Below, in pieces: positions 24,786 to 35,613 of a stretch of DNA of 64,000 nucleotides. Position numbers and translations under genes: made by a program. Position 1 is the stretch's first letter. Every line of letters begins with the position of its first letter. This stretch comes from Marsupella aquatica (taxonomy: Eukaryota > Marchantiophyta): positions 25,668,001 to 25,732,000 of the forward strand of contig OZ316891.1 of NCBI GenBank assembly GCA_973895155.1, written 5' to 3'. The notes below the pieces were generated by a model. The model had not been told where the DNA came from, made no database searches, and saw nothing but the letters and a program-made list of their open reading frames with translations.

Positions 24786-26595
24786 ATGGTGATGGAAGTG
24801 GCAACCCAGCAGGCTTGCGCCACTAGCTTCACCGGCATGGAAGTCGAAATCTGCCTGAGCCCCAGGCCTTCGACCAACTATGCCATCATGCAGTCGGGTG
24901 TACACAAGCTGGACGATCAAAATGCGGACCCCCTATACTGGGCGAGAGCGTCCCATGCAATGCAGCGGAGCCACTGGGAGGAGGTGAAGGCGATGGTGCA
25001 GGAGTTTCAGGAAGCCAAAGAAATTGTCATCCAAGGTGCAACACTCACTCTCGCTCAGGTTGCAGCTGTTGCCAGACGACCGTCCGTGGCAGTGGTGCTC
25101 GATGCTGCAGCTGCCAAGGAGAGAGTGGACGAGAGCTCCAATTGGGTTCTCTCGAACGTGATGAAGGGAACTGACACCTACGGCGTCACAACGGGCTTCG
25201 GAGCCACTTCTCACCGCAGAACCAGCCAAGGCGAGGAGCTTCAGAAAGAGCTCATCCGCTTCCTCAATACCGGAGTGCTTGGCAAGGATCCAGCCAACGT
25301 TCTCGACGTGGCCACCACCCGAGCTGCCATGTTGGTGAGGACCAACACACTGCTCCAGGGCTACTCGGGCATTCGGTGGGAAATTCTCCAGACACTGCAG
25401 AAGCTTCTCAACAAGCAAATCACTCCCAAACTTCCACTCCGGGGAACCATCACCGCATCAGGGGATCTGGTCCCACTCTCGTACGTTGCTAGGCTTCTTA
25501 CCGGGAGACCCAACTCGAGAGCGGTAACTGAAGATGGGAAAGTCGTCACTTCCCATGAAGCAATGAAAATGTGCGGACTTCTCAAGCCGTTTGAGCTGAA
25601 GCCCAAGGAAGGCCTGGCTATGGTGAACGGCACCGCAGGGGGTTCCGGACTGGCATCCACCGTCTGCTACGACGCCAACGTCCTGGCATTGTTCGCAGAG
25701 GTGTCGTCTGCATTGTTCTGTGAGGTGATGCAAGGCAAACCGGAGTTCACCGACCACTTGACTCACAAGCTCAAGCACCACCCAGGGCAGATCGAGGCAG
25801 CAGCCATCATGCAATACGTGCTAGAAGGGAGCTCCTACATGAAGGCAGCAGCTAAGCTGCACGAGAGAGATCCCTTGAAAAAACCTAAGCAGGACAGGTA
25901 CGCGTTGAGGACTTCACCACAGTGGCTAGGCCCCCAAATCGAGGTCATTCGCGCGGCCACTCACGCAATTGAGCGGGAAATCAACTCCGTCAATGACAAC
26001 CCGCTCATCGACGTGTCTCGAGACCTTGCCCTGCACGGAGGGAACTTCCAGGGGACTCCAACTGGAGTGTCCATGGACAACATGCGTCTCGCCATCTCCG
26101 CTCTCGGCAAGCTCATGTTCTCACAGATGTCTGAACTCGTCAACGACTTCTACAACAGCGGACTCCCTTCCAATCTCACCGGAGGCCCAAATCCGAGCCT
26201 GGACTACGGCTTTAAGGGCGCCGAAATTGCCATGGCCTCGTACTGTTCCGAGCTTCTGTATCTCGCCAACCCGGTGACCACTCACGTACAAAGCGCCGAG
26301 CAGCACAACCAGGACGTCAACTCCTTGGGCCTCATCTCCGCTCGGAAGACGGCCGAGGCAATTGAGATCTTGAAGCTGATGTCGTCCACGTTTCTCGTGG
26401 CCATGTGCCAAGCGGTGGATCTGAGGCATTTGGAAGAAATCATGCAAGCGGCCGTGAAGCAAGTCGTGGCACAGGCCGCCAAGAAGACTCTCGTTGCTGC
26501 AGATGGCTCGACCCTTCAAACGTCCCGCTTAAATTGTACGAGAGATCTGCTCAAAGTGGTGGACGACAAGGCCCCATTCTCATACATCGACGATG
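24786..26595 (+). pseudogene. PAL: Phenylalanine ammonia-lyase, 5' part, split by a retrotransposon
   Basis: PAL deaminates L-phenylalanine to trans-cinnamate, the entry step of phenylpropanoid metabolism; a cytosolic homotetramer. The open frame runs 603 codons without introns. The MIO-forming Ala-Ser-Gly is in [13 protein letters not shown] (Ala224). Other family blocks: [25 protein letters not shown] (Phe at the Phe/His selectivity position, favouring PAL over TAL), [41 protein letters not shown] and [20 protein letters not shown]. The frame enters the LTR after ...SYIDD and stops after one more codon. About 140 C-terminal residues are at 32087-32509. NGTAGGSG replaces the usual NGTAVGSG. 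A truncated protein could be made, but the missing part is normally present in PAL. Confidence 0.93.
26591..26595. repeat. Target-site duplication, left copy
   Basis: CGATG immediately before the left LTR; the matching CGATG follows the right LTR at 32087-32091. It lies inside PAL codons 602-604. Confidence 0.9.
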
Positions 26596-27105
26596 TGTGA
26601 ATGGAGGAACCAAAAAAACCAACAAGTTTGAGAGACTCAAGAGTGGTGAAAGACATTCAGAGTGCATTGTGGCTCTGAGCTCTCTTGTTTATATAGGTGA
26701 GTGAATTGAGTCCAAAAGTCAATCTAAAACCTGGTTGAGTGATTTGGTCTTGGCTGGACTTTTCTAGTCAAGTCGTCTTATTAAGACCATTTACCCTCTA
26801 AGATTGAGGCTGTTGTTTGACTTAGCTTCATGCACTCTCAAATCAAGACTTCTTTTGTTGGCTCAATTTAGCCCAAGAGTCAATCTAGACCGGAAGGAGT
26901 GGTCTGGGTCTGAGTTTGAGTTTTAACTCAGTCCAGCCATCTTAATTAGACCATGAGCCGTCGTACTCTTAGTTTCAAATTCATTGTTGACTTGGCTTTC
27001 TATGTAGACCCAAAGATCCAAGTGGTTCAATGGGTTTGAGTCAATTGTTTCCATTTTGTGGGATCTACGTAGAATGGTTTTAGACAGTACTTACTTTGAC
27101 TGACA
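26596..27105 (-). repeat. 3' LTR of the PAL-inserted Copia element
   Basis: 510 bp, plus-strand start TGTGAATGGAGG, end TTTGACTGACA. Minus-strand TATATAAACAAG (about 26696-26686) is a plausible LTR TATA box. Confidence 0.95.
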
Positions 27106-27121
27106 CACCGCCCCTTTCAAG
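27106..27121 (-). other. Polypurine tract next to the 3' LTR
   Basis: Minus strand CTTGAAAGGGGCGGTG directly abuts the 3' LTR, the expected position of the plus-strand priming purine tract. Confidence 0.65.
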
Positions 27122-27149
27122 AAGATCCAAAGCATCATAAATGGTATGG

Positions 27150-30100
27150 TTAGGTTGTCGAAGATGATAATATAAGACCAAGTAAGTCTATGAACCTAGT
27201 AAATTTGGCTCCTTGGAGCGGTTTAGTAAGACCATCAGCAGGCATATCTTTGGTAGATATATACTGCATATCAATATTGCCTAATTTAACTTGTTCTCGA
27301 ACATAATGCCAAGGAATCTCGATGTGTTTGGTTCGGGCGTGATGTTCTGGATTGATTGTGAGAGACAAAGCAGGTTTGTTGTCACCATAGAGTACTACTC
27401 GGTGGATGTCCGGGTAGGTGTAATTCAATTCCCGTAACAAGCGTTGAAGCCAAACTGCTTCTTTAGAGGCAAGGGAGTATCCAATGTATTCCGCCTCTGT
27501 GGACGATGTGGCTGTGACTGTCTGTTTGCGTGATTTCCAGCTGATGGGTCCGCCGGCTAATTTAAATAAGTACCCACTTGTGGATTTTCGATCCACAAGG
27601 TCATCAGCATAGGAGGCATCCGTGAAGCCTCTAAATCCAAGTGAGTGTATCTCTAAGCCCGCTGGAACCGGAGACTTGTACTGTATACTCATGTGGACAG
27701 TGCCTTGGATGTATGCAAAAACTCTCCGTAGACTGCTCTCGTGTTCTGGTCCTGGATTATGTGAATACTGGCCAAGTTTGGAACATCGCTGGCCTGGTCC
27801 ATACTCCCAAGTACATGAGGGACCCCAACATGGCTTGGTAACGATGTACTTGCTCGGTTGTAGCTGTTGCCGTGGTGGGAGGCAGCTCTCTAGAATCTGT
27901 TGATGGAGAATTGGCTGGTAAGCAATTTTCCAAGTGGAACCTAGTGAGAATTTTTGTGGCATAGGCTGCTTGACTTAGATTTAGAGACCGTTCTGCCCTG
28001 TTTCGAAGGATGGAGATGCCTAAATAGTCGGTGAGATCACCCATATCCCTGAGCTCATATTGAGATGATAACATTTTTTTCATCTCGGATATCTCAGTTA
28101 GAGTTGGGGCTACTACTATGATGTCGTCAACCCAAAGGATTAAGATGTTTCCATTTGTGTGCTTCAAAACACAAGGATCAGATGGTAATGGTAAATATCC
28201 AGCTGTTTTTAGAAATTCTGTAATTGCTATATACCAAAGTCGAGGGGCTTGTTTGAGACCATACAGAGCTCGACAAAGTAACCATACTAGTAAGTTGCCA
28301 TTGGCATCATAGGTCTCATAGCCAGGTGGTGGTTTGATGTAGAGTTTTCGTTTTGACTCCATTAACGAGTTCAGAAATGCGGAGACTACATCCAGACTAT
28401 GAGCTTCAAGGTCAAGCGCGGCGATGATGGCCATAATAGTTCGGAAGGTCTCTGGTCGAACGACTGCTGCAAATGTTTCCTCATAGTCTTCCCCAGGTCT
28501 TTGCTTGTCTCCACGGACCACAAAACGAGCTTTATGTAAGCCACACCTTTTGATATTGTAGGTCCACCTTGAAGGTAGTAATCTAGCACCTACCGGAAGA
28601 GGTACTAATTGAGCGACTTGCATTTTATGTAGTTGTGACAGTTCTTTTTGCTCTGCCTCCATCCATTGGGCACAATCAGGTCTCCCCATTGCTTCTTTGT
28701 GGCTTCGTGGCATCTCTTGTGTACTCTGTGAAAACAAGGCGGCAGAGTAACAATACAAGAGCATTGGTGGGGTGTGAGCAAGAAGAGAATTAACTGACAT
28801 AGTTCTCGTTTTCTGGTGAGCTGCTCGGGGCACTGATTCTGGAGTCCTTTCCTCAATTAAGCGTAAGGGTGGATGCCCTTTGTTGGCTCGTAAAGATTTT
28901 CTTACACTTGACAAGGAATTTTCTAAGTCTGGTGCTGCATCAACGTCTGACGCAATTTCTTCAGGAGTGTGAAGGCCAAGTGGTGGAGTGATGATACCAG
29001 ATGGAGCAATTGGAAGTGGAACTGTATTAGAGATGGGGTCAGGCTGATCAAGCATAATCTCCTCCAAGTCCGGCTCTTCTTCATACAAATTTGCTGGTAA
29101 GTCAGTATTGGAGGGAATGGGACTAGAGTTGAGTTGAGATTCATTGAATTGGACATAAGCAGATTTGATCACCTCGTTTGTGCTTGGTATCCATACCCGG
29201 TAGTTGTTACCATCAGAGTACCCCACCAAGTATCCTCTCTTTGCTCTGGTTGCAAATTTGTCCCCACGTTTTCGCTTCTCTGGAGGAATGTGGACATAAG
29301 TTGTAGCTCCATATACTCTGAGCAGATCTAGCCGAGGTTGATCTGGTTTACTTGACGCCTTCATAAGCCTGGAGTATGGTGAGAGATGTCCGGGGTTGGA
29401 TGATGTCGGTGACCGGTTTCCCACATGGACTGCAGCTGCAATTGCTTCGGGCCAAAGTTCCTTTGGAAGGTGTGAGTCAATCATCATGGCTCGTGCTTTT
29501 GCTGTCACAATTCCTATGGCTCTCTCAGCTACCCCATTTTGTTCATGGTGGTAGGGAGCCGATTGAATTAACCTGCACCCTTTGGCACCCAGTAGCTCTT
29601 GTAGCTGTGATCCGCCGAATTCAGTTCCATTGTCCATGTGTAGCTCTTTCACCTCTGTACCATACTGTGTCAAAACATTTTGTAAGAACTGTTTTATCAC
29701 CATGAAGGCTTCCCCTTTTGTAGTAATACTGGCTGACCATTTGTATCTAGAGAAATCATCAGTGAGGATCACAAAGTAATGTTTGCGGCCTATTCCTTGA
29801 ACTGATATTTTTCCACATAAGTCCACATGTATTTTCTCAAATGGATAGTTTGCACGTACATGTGGGACTCGACAAATAATCCTAGCTGACTTAGCTAGCA
29901 GGCAAGCTTCACATTCCAATGATGGAGTAGTATCCGTTAGCTCTATACTATGTTGTTTCATCAAGATCTTGATTGCATCAACATGTAAATGTCCTAGACG
30001 TCTATGGAGGGTATTGATGTCTAGTTTTTCAATGGGTACATTAACTATATGATTCTGAGTATGTTGTGGTGTTTTGACTGAGAAAACTCTGAGTCCATTC

Positions 30101-31434
30101 ATCTTGGTGATTGGAGCAAACTCTTTGCCGGAAGGAAGATGAATAAACTGATTTTTCTCACCTCTCCAATAGACATCTTTGATCTCAAGCAAGTTCTCAG
30201 AAATAGTGTTCAAGAAACTATTAGGGGTGAAACGAACATCAGCAAGGCAAATGGCCACAAAGTTACCATTTGATTGTTGTATATGAAGGTGTACCGTACC
30301 TTTCCCTGGGGATATCATGGACCCATTTCCAGTACCAATAGAAATTGGGCCGGGATAATATTCAGAGAAGAGACTTCTATCGTTACAGCAGTGTTGATTT
30401 GCACCAGAGTCAGAGATCCAGATATCACGTCCAAGTTGTGTAGATAGTTCTTGTAAGGACTGATGGTTGATCATTGTGAAGCACCCTGAGAAGATGTCGG
30501 CCTCTTCGTTCACACGAGCATTCACTTGGTTGTTGATTCCCAGTTTCTCATTGATTCTCTTGAGCACTATAGTGTTGGGTTGCCATCCTTCCTTCCAAAG
30601 ATGTGCATGTTTGTACCAACAACGATCTTCAGGATGTCTGAACCCACAATGCCCACAGCTCTCTTTTCGATCTCTGAGTGTTGGCTCTCTTCTTCCACGT
30701 TTGCTGCCTGTGAGTTGCTGCGAGTGCCCTTCAATTGTCCTGATTGTTGGTGAAGAGTAGGCCGTGTTGATTATTTGAGTAGAGTGTCGTGCTTCAGCTA
30801 TCTCCTTCAAGGTTCGTGATTCGTCTACTATCTCTCCAATGAGTAAATCGAGTCTTGGGATTGTATTCGGATCTCGACGCATCTGCTCTCGCTTGCTTGC
30901 TCCCCAATGCTCAAAATAAGGATCAAGAACCGCGATAAATTGCAAGACTTGGATTTTCTCTGGAATAATCAAGTCTGCTGCAGCACATGTATCCAGGGCC
31001 GCTCGGTACTTTGCACAGAATACCTCAATCTCCTCTCCTTGATATTGAAGCCTATTGTAATCCATCCAGATGTGTTGTTGATGAACCAGGCCTTCTGATT
31101 GATACTCCGAGCTCAACTTGTCCCAACACTCTTTCGCACTCGAAACGTGCTTCAGTGTATGTTGAATGTGTAACTTGCATGTTGCTAAGATGATAGTCCT
31201 AGCGTGCTCCGCCTTTGAGCTATAAGACTCTAGTCTCTCTTGGTAGACATATTCACGGTCATAATCTCTCTCTCCTGGATATCGTTCAGGTGGAATTGCA
31301 GTTCCAAGAATGAATTTCCAGACTCCAGATGACTTCAATGTAGAAGTGACAAGTAGTTTCCATAATTCATAGTTGCAACTACCCTCTAGTTTGGGAATTT
31401 GATGTAGCAACTGTGCAATCTGTGAGGTTGTCAT
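27150..31434 (-). CDS. Copia gag-pol polyprotein (frame break before RNase H)
   Basis: One frame from Met at 31434 to 27757 encodes 1225 residues. Order: gag (MTTSQIAQLLHQIPKLEG start, capsid-like 1-230); CCHC knuckle CGHCGFRHPEDRC (about 260); protease DSGA (about 342); pre-integrase HHCC (HRRLGHLHVD...CEACLLAKSA); integrase Asp-Asp-Glu (HVDLCGK, HMDNGTEFGG at about 600, NGVAERA); reverse transcriptase (DVVSAFLNS, LCRALYGLKQAPRLWY, LWVDDI as the YxDD box at about 1105). The frame then breaks near 27780. RNase H continues in another frame down to 27150 (TDASYADDLVDRKSTSGYLF, TSSTEAEYI, DGLTKPLQGAKF). The broken spot lacks the usual residues between TRPD and NPGPEHE, so I read it as damage, not programmed frameshifting. 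It supplies all replication enzymes of the element if intact. Confidence 0.93.
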
Positions 31435-31562
31435 CTTGAATGTGTAACTATAATCTAGCTCTAGTACATAGAAATCACTCTAGTTCTGAATGAGTTTGCT
31501 GATAGGTGACTCTCACTTGTCTAACCTATCTTTTTCAAATGTGAAAACAGAACCTAGCAAGA

Positions 31563-31576
31563 GTGGGCCCATAACC
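31563..31576 (-). other. Primer binding site matching the initiator tRNA-Met anticodon arm
   Basis: Directly inside the 5' LTR, minus strand GGTTATGGGCCCAC. Its complement, GTGGGCCCATAACC, equals the anticodon stem-loop of plant initiator tRNA-Met (anticodon CAT inside). Most plant Copia elements instead carry TGGTATCAGAGC, complementary to the tRNA 3' end. Drosophila copia and yeast Ty5 are known to use a half-tRNA of this type. Confidence 0.75.
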
Positions 31577-32086
31577 TGTGAATGGAGGAACCAAAAAAAC
31601 CAACAAGTTTGAGAGACTCAAGAGTGGTGAAAGACATTCAGAGTGCATTGTGGCTCTGAGCTCTCTTGTTTATATAGGTGAGTGAATTGAGTCCAAAAGT
31701 CAATCTAAAACCTGGTTGAGTGATTTGGTCTTGGCTGGACTTTTCTAGTCAAGCCGTCTTATTAAGACCATTTACCCTCTAAGATTGAGGCTGTTGTTTG
31801 ACTTAGCTTCATGCACTCTCAAATCAAGACTTCTTTTGTTGGCTCAATTTAGCCCAAGAGTCAATCTAGACCGGAAGGAGTGGTCTGGGTCTGAGTTTGA
31901 GTTTTAACTCAGTCCAGCCATCTTAATTAGACCATGAGCCGTCGTACTCTTAGTTTCAAATTCATTGTTGACTTGGCTTTCTATGTAGACCCAAAGATCC
32001 AAGTGGTTCAATGGGTTTGAGTCAATTGTTTCCATTTTGTGGGATCTACGTAGAATGGTTTTAGACAGTACTTACTTTGACTGACA
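31577..32086 (-). repeat. 5' LTR of the PAL-inserted Copia element
   Basis: 510 bp, identical to the left LTR except at 31754. Followed by the CGATG target duplication at 32087-32091. Confidence 0.95.
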
Positions 32087-32509
32087 CGATGCCACCAGCG
32101 CCTCGTATCCGTTATGGAGAAGCTGAGGCAAGTTCTGGTGAGCCACGCTCTCAGAAAGGATGATGATTCCAGTTCGGACAGCATTTTCAAGAGAATCGCG
32201 GTGTTCGAGGAGGAGATCAAGGATCAGCTATTGGCGACCGTGCCGGAGGTGCGACGTCAATTCGACAGTGGCGTAAATGGCGCTACACCGAACAGGATCA
32301 GCGACTGCCGAAGCTTTCCTCTCTACAATTTCGTGAGATCGCTGGGCACTAAGCTCTTGGTAGGCACGGAGACGAGGTGTCCAGGACAAGACATCGAGCT
32401 TGTCTACGATGCCATTACTGAAGGTCAATTGGCTGGTCCGCTCCTCCAATGCTTGGACGGATGGAAAGGATTTCCCACTGCTCCAGTTCCCAGACATATT
32501 ATGGCCTAG
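32087..32509 (+). pseudogene. PAL: Phenylalanine ammonia-lyase, C-terminal part after the insertion
   Basis: Starts with the second CGATG target copy. Codons rejoin the upstream PAL part as ...YIDD-ATSASYP. Then one base is missing near 32111-32114, and the next frame carries MEKLRQVLVSHALRK, FEEEIKDQL, VPEVRRQFDSG, YNFVRSLGTKLL and a C-terminus ending at 32509. This is the usual C-terminal region of PAL, including the shielding and LVGT regions. So besides the retrotransposon there is a second lesion, a one-base frame break, whose age relative to the insertion is unknown. Confidence 0.9.
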
Positions 32510-32846
32510 AGTCTGAATGATCTACAGTTGTAGATCATCACAATTTGACCTCGAATTTGACAAACTGGAAATTCGAGGCTTCCAGGAGTCTTTCGGAGAG
32601 CATTCAGATGTCCACCTTAGCTTACGAAGATTTAATAATTTTGGCTACATGTACATATATCGGACGTCGAGCTGAAATCTTTTGCATAGCTTACGTAATT
32701 TTGAGAGTATTCACGATCAATTGAACTCATTTTCCATCAACTGCACCTTTCGCACTGTACCGACTTGAAGCTAGCTGCAATGAGTTTTCTACAGTGATTG
32801 CATTTCGTGTGGACGTTGAAGTTGATCCACGCATCCACATTTTGGG

Positions 32847-33158
32847 TCAAATAACTCTGATCACTGCAGGATCTAAGTAGGACCCGCAAAGGGCGGTGAC
32901 CGCGGCACCGACTTGGAGGCAGCTATCGGGGCTGCAGGCGTCTGCAGAGTTGTCGAAGCACATTCTGTCCAGGAAGTCCAGGTAGATGGAGCGCAGTTCA
33001 TCAGTGAAGGGCCCTGCATCCGGCTGGCTAACAAGAGAGTTGTGAGTTTCACTTTGAGGAGAAGCCATGGCTACGTACGCACTCATGTACAAGTGCTGGA
33101 ATCTTGTTGCAAGCTCAAAAACCAACGAGGAGCCTGGCAGGCTGGAGATCACAGACAA
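32847..33158 (-). CDS. Unidentified short open frame
   Basis: About 100 codons with GC-rich third positions like the nearby real genes (TDELRSIYLDFLDRMCFDNS near the middle; an internal Met at about 33068). I do not recognise the family. It could be an exon of a gene on the minus strand, a gene fragment or chance. No domain claim. Confidence 0.2.
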   Translation of the reverse strand: MSVISSLPGSSLVFELATRFQHLYMSAYVAMASPQSETHNSLVSQPDAGPFTDELRSIYLDFLDRMCFDNSADACSPDSCLQVGAAVTALCGSYLDPAVIRVI

Positions 33159-33539
33159 TGGAGAACTGGTTGCGAATGACTGGTGGCAGCAACCGAAGTC
33201 TTTTAAATTGAGGGACCTTACAGAACGAGAACAAAAGTTGTCAGGTCACTCATGTTTAGATCTTACTACACTCAGGACATATACCTAACCCACAAGTCCA
33301 TTTAAAGTGCCTCCTGACAAAAAAGTGGTCAGGTAATGAATATAATGAAGTCTAAATTTTGGCCAAACTACCGCATGTGCATTTTGTCCTTTCAAAACAT
33401 CACCCCCAGAGATGAAATAAACTTTGGCCAAAACTACCACATAAGTATTTTGGGGACCCAACTGTGTCCAAAACGAACACAAGTATTTTGGGAAACCACA
33501 CCAGCCCATGTAGGATTCGGAGAAGTCGGGTGCACAAGT

Positions 33540-33800
33540 GATCTGATTGGGAGAAGTCCAGTACACAAGTGATCTCTCAATTTCATGTGAAGCCCATAAG
33601 TGGACTCTTAATTTCATGTTAAGAAAAAGTGGAGTACAAAAGAGATCTCTCAATGTCACGTGAAGCCCACAAGTGGTCTCTTGATTTCATGTAAAACCCC
33701 ATGAGTGGTCTCTTAATTTCATGTAAACCCAACGTGGAGTACACAAGCGATCTCTCAATTTCATGTGGAGCCCACAAGTGGTCTCTTAATTTCATGTAAG
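33540..33800. repeat. Tandem array, about 50-60 bp units
   Basis: Four to five diverged copies built from GATCTCTCAATTTCATGTG, AGCCCACAAGTGG and TCTCTTAATTTCATGTAA. Preceded at 33370-33500 by another imperfect pair (AAACTACCGCAT / AAACTACCACAT). Confidence 0.85.
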
Positions 33801-34419
33801 GCCAAGGTGGACTGGTCCCTTTGATGTGAATGGGTGTTGGGTGTTGTGATTGAAGTGGACTGGTCACTTTGATACGAATGGTTGTTACGATGAAATCTAA
33901 ATGCACCTTGGTTTCTATCACTTTTGGTGCGTCTGCGCTCCCCTTCAGAAGTTTTGGGGCTCGATTGTCATCCAATTTGGTGGCCTACTCCGACAAGCAA
34001 AATCCCGCGCTTCCCGAGCATCAGTCATAATGACAGGCCTCAACAGAACGTTCAGGTACTGGTGATGCGGATCTGGCAGTCCGGGCGAAGCGACTATTTT
34101 TCGTCACCAGCCTGCTCTTCAACCCATGCGGTTAGACCGATCACAGCATTTTTAGGGCACCAAATTAGAAGAGTCTTCTCTGCGGACATTCCCTCACCTC
34201 CAACAATTGGAAAGTGTTAATGGGGCATTAATACCGACAACTTTGGCAGGGAATGGTTCATAATTTCAGTTCCTACCCGTGTGTTGATGGCTACCGTCTC
34301 ACCAGTCCAGATCGATGTCAACTCTTTTACTTCTGAAGGGTCGGTGGCCCTAGTTGATATTGACAATCCCTTCTCATCCAGTGGGTGGGTCCGAGGGTGA
34401 GTGTGCCGTTCAGTATGTT
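33801..34419. other. Intergenic DNA, nothing recognised
   Basis: No supported gene or element. Confidence 0.4.
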
Positions 34420-34690
34420 TTTAGTGGCGAAATTTGCCAAATTCTCATTAGTATTTTTGTATATTTTTCTGTCTCATTAGCCAGTGTCCCACCTAATAAT
34501 TAACTAGAATCTAACGGTCATCCTTAAACCTAGGGAGATTTGAGAGGCCCCATTAGCCAAAATCTAACTATCATCCTTAAATCTAAATCTAGTGAAATAA
34601 TAAAATACTCAGAATATTCAGAGCATCTTCTCTTTCACAAAAACATTGGGGCAAAACAATAAAATCCTTAAGAAATATGCTGGTGCCGCT
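34420..34690. repeat. Dispersed repeat family member b (MITE-like)
   Basis: Begins GTTTTTAGTGGCGAAATTTG and carries TGTCTCATTAGCCAGTGT, TCCCACCTAAT and CCCCATTAGCCAAAAT. Matches 38085-38280 in inverted orientation and 21656-21860 in direct orientation. Confidence 0.65.
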
Positions 34691-35613
34691 AGCTGTTGTC
34701 TTGATTACCGGTAATTCGGCTTCCTGTCGTCTCCTATTGCCGTTCATGATTGTCTACTTCTATGCTTTCATACCCAGCAATGTTGAAATATGTTTCTAAA
34801 TTAAATTATGGAATTTCTCTGGTAGAGATATGCTTGAGTCTGTTTCTAAATTCATACTCTGCTCATTGAAGCATATCTCTACCAGAGAATTCCGAAGAAT
34901 TTGCAACAAGCAATGTCGGGCCTGAGCAGCAGCGATGGAGGCACGATGCAGGAAAATTCAAGATGGGCACGATGCAGTGAAAACGGGCCTGGGCAGGAAA
35001 AGAGCAGAACGTCCTGGCACTAACTCGCAGTGAAAAGGACCTGACGCTATTATTGGAAGGACAAAAAATGGGTTTCACCCTGTTTCTCGCCCCTGAGTAC
35101 TCAAAGTTTCCATTTAAGTTCACTCACCCATTAATTTGCACTAAAGTCCCTACCTTTGCCCTTCATGACACTTTAATGATGACCAGATGTTTTTGTAACA
35201 GTTCAGCCTGTCCATCCTGCAAAGGAGCTAGAAAAAGCCAAGTGTGAATGCTGATGTGTGGTAGACTAGATTCTCGCCCACCTCGCCTCGCCTGAACTAG
35301 CCCGAACTGTTAGAAACTGCGCTGTACTCGTGACATTAAGGGAGTTATAGAGTTGTTAGGACCACTCGCTGTCCTTAGGACTATAGGCTTGACAGGAGCG
35401 CATTATGCGCTCCCCACTTACGGTAGTAAATATGGTAGGTGCGCCCCATGCACTCTGCTTAGTTAGCGGTGTCTCTTAGATCTAGATTGGTATCCCAGTC
35501 CGTCGATCTCCCTTGATCTGTGATCTCCTCTCTCTCTACTTATATGGCCCTCCGTTGCATCTTCAGTATTCAGATTACTTACGATAGATTCCAACACGAA
35601 CGATTCAGAAAGT
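34691..35613 (+). other. Upstream region of the BAHD gene
   Basis: No gene. An inverted pair AGAGATATGCTTGAG (about 34823) / GCATATCTCTACCAGAGAAT (about 34871) forms a hairpin. A weak TATA-like ACTTATATGG sits at about 35537, 75 bp before the BAHD start codon. Confidence 0.4.

Larger units (their letters stand above)
26596..32086 (-). mobile_element. Young full-length Copia LTR retrotransposon inserted in PAL
   Basis: A 5491-bp element bounded by 510-bp direct LTRs (26596-27105 and 31577-32086) with TG...CA ends and a 5-bp CGATG target duplication. The LTRs differ at a single position by my reading (T at 26773, C at 31754), so insertion is recent. The coding strand is minus, antisense to PAL. 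Order gag - protease - integrase - reverse transcriptase - RNase H makes it Copia (Ty1-copia). The primer site pairs with the anticodon arm, not the 3' end, of initiator tRNA-Met (see 31563-31576). One reading-frame break separates RT from RNase H, so it may no longer be autonomous. Confidence 0.97.

Noticed and set aside
27750-27800. Programmed frameshift between Copia RT and RNase H
   Set aside because: Copia elements normally use one frame through pol, no slippery site is evident and expected residues are missing, so damage is more likely.
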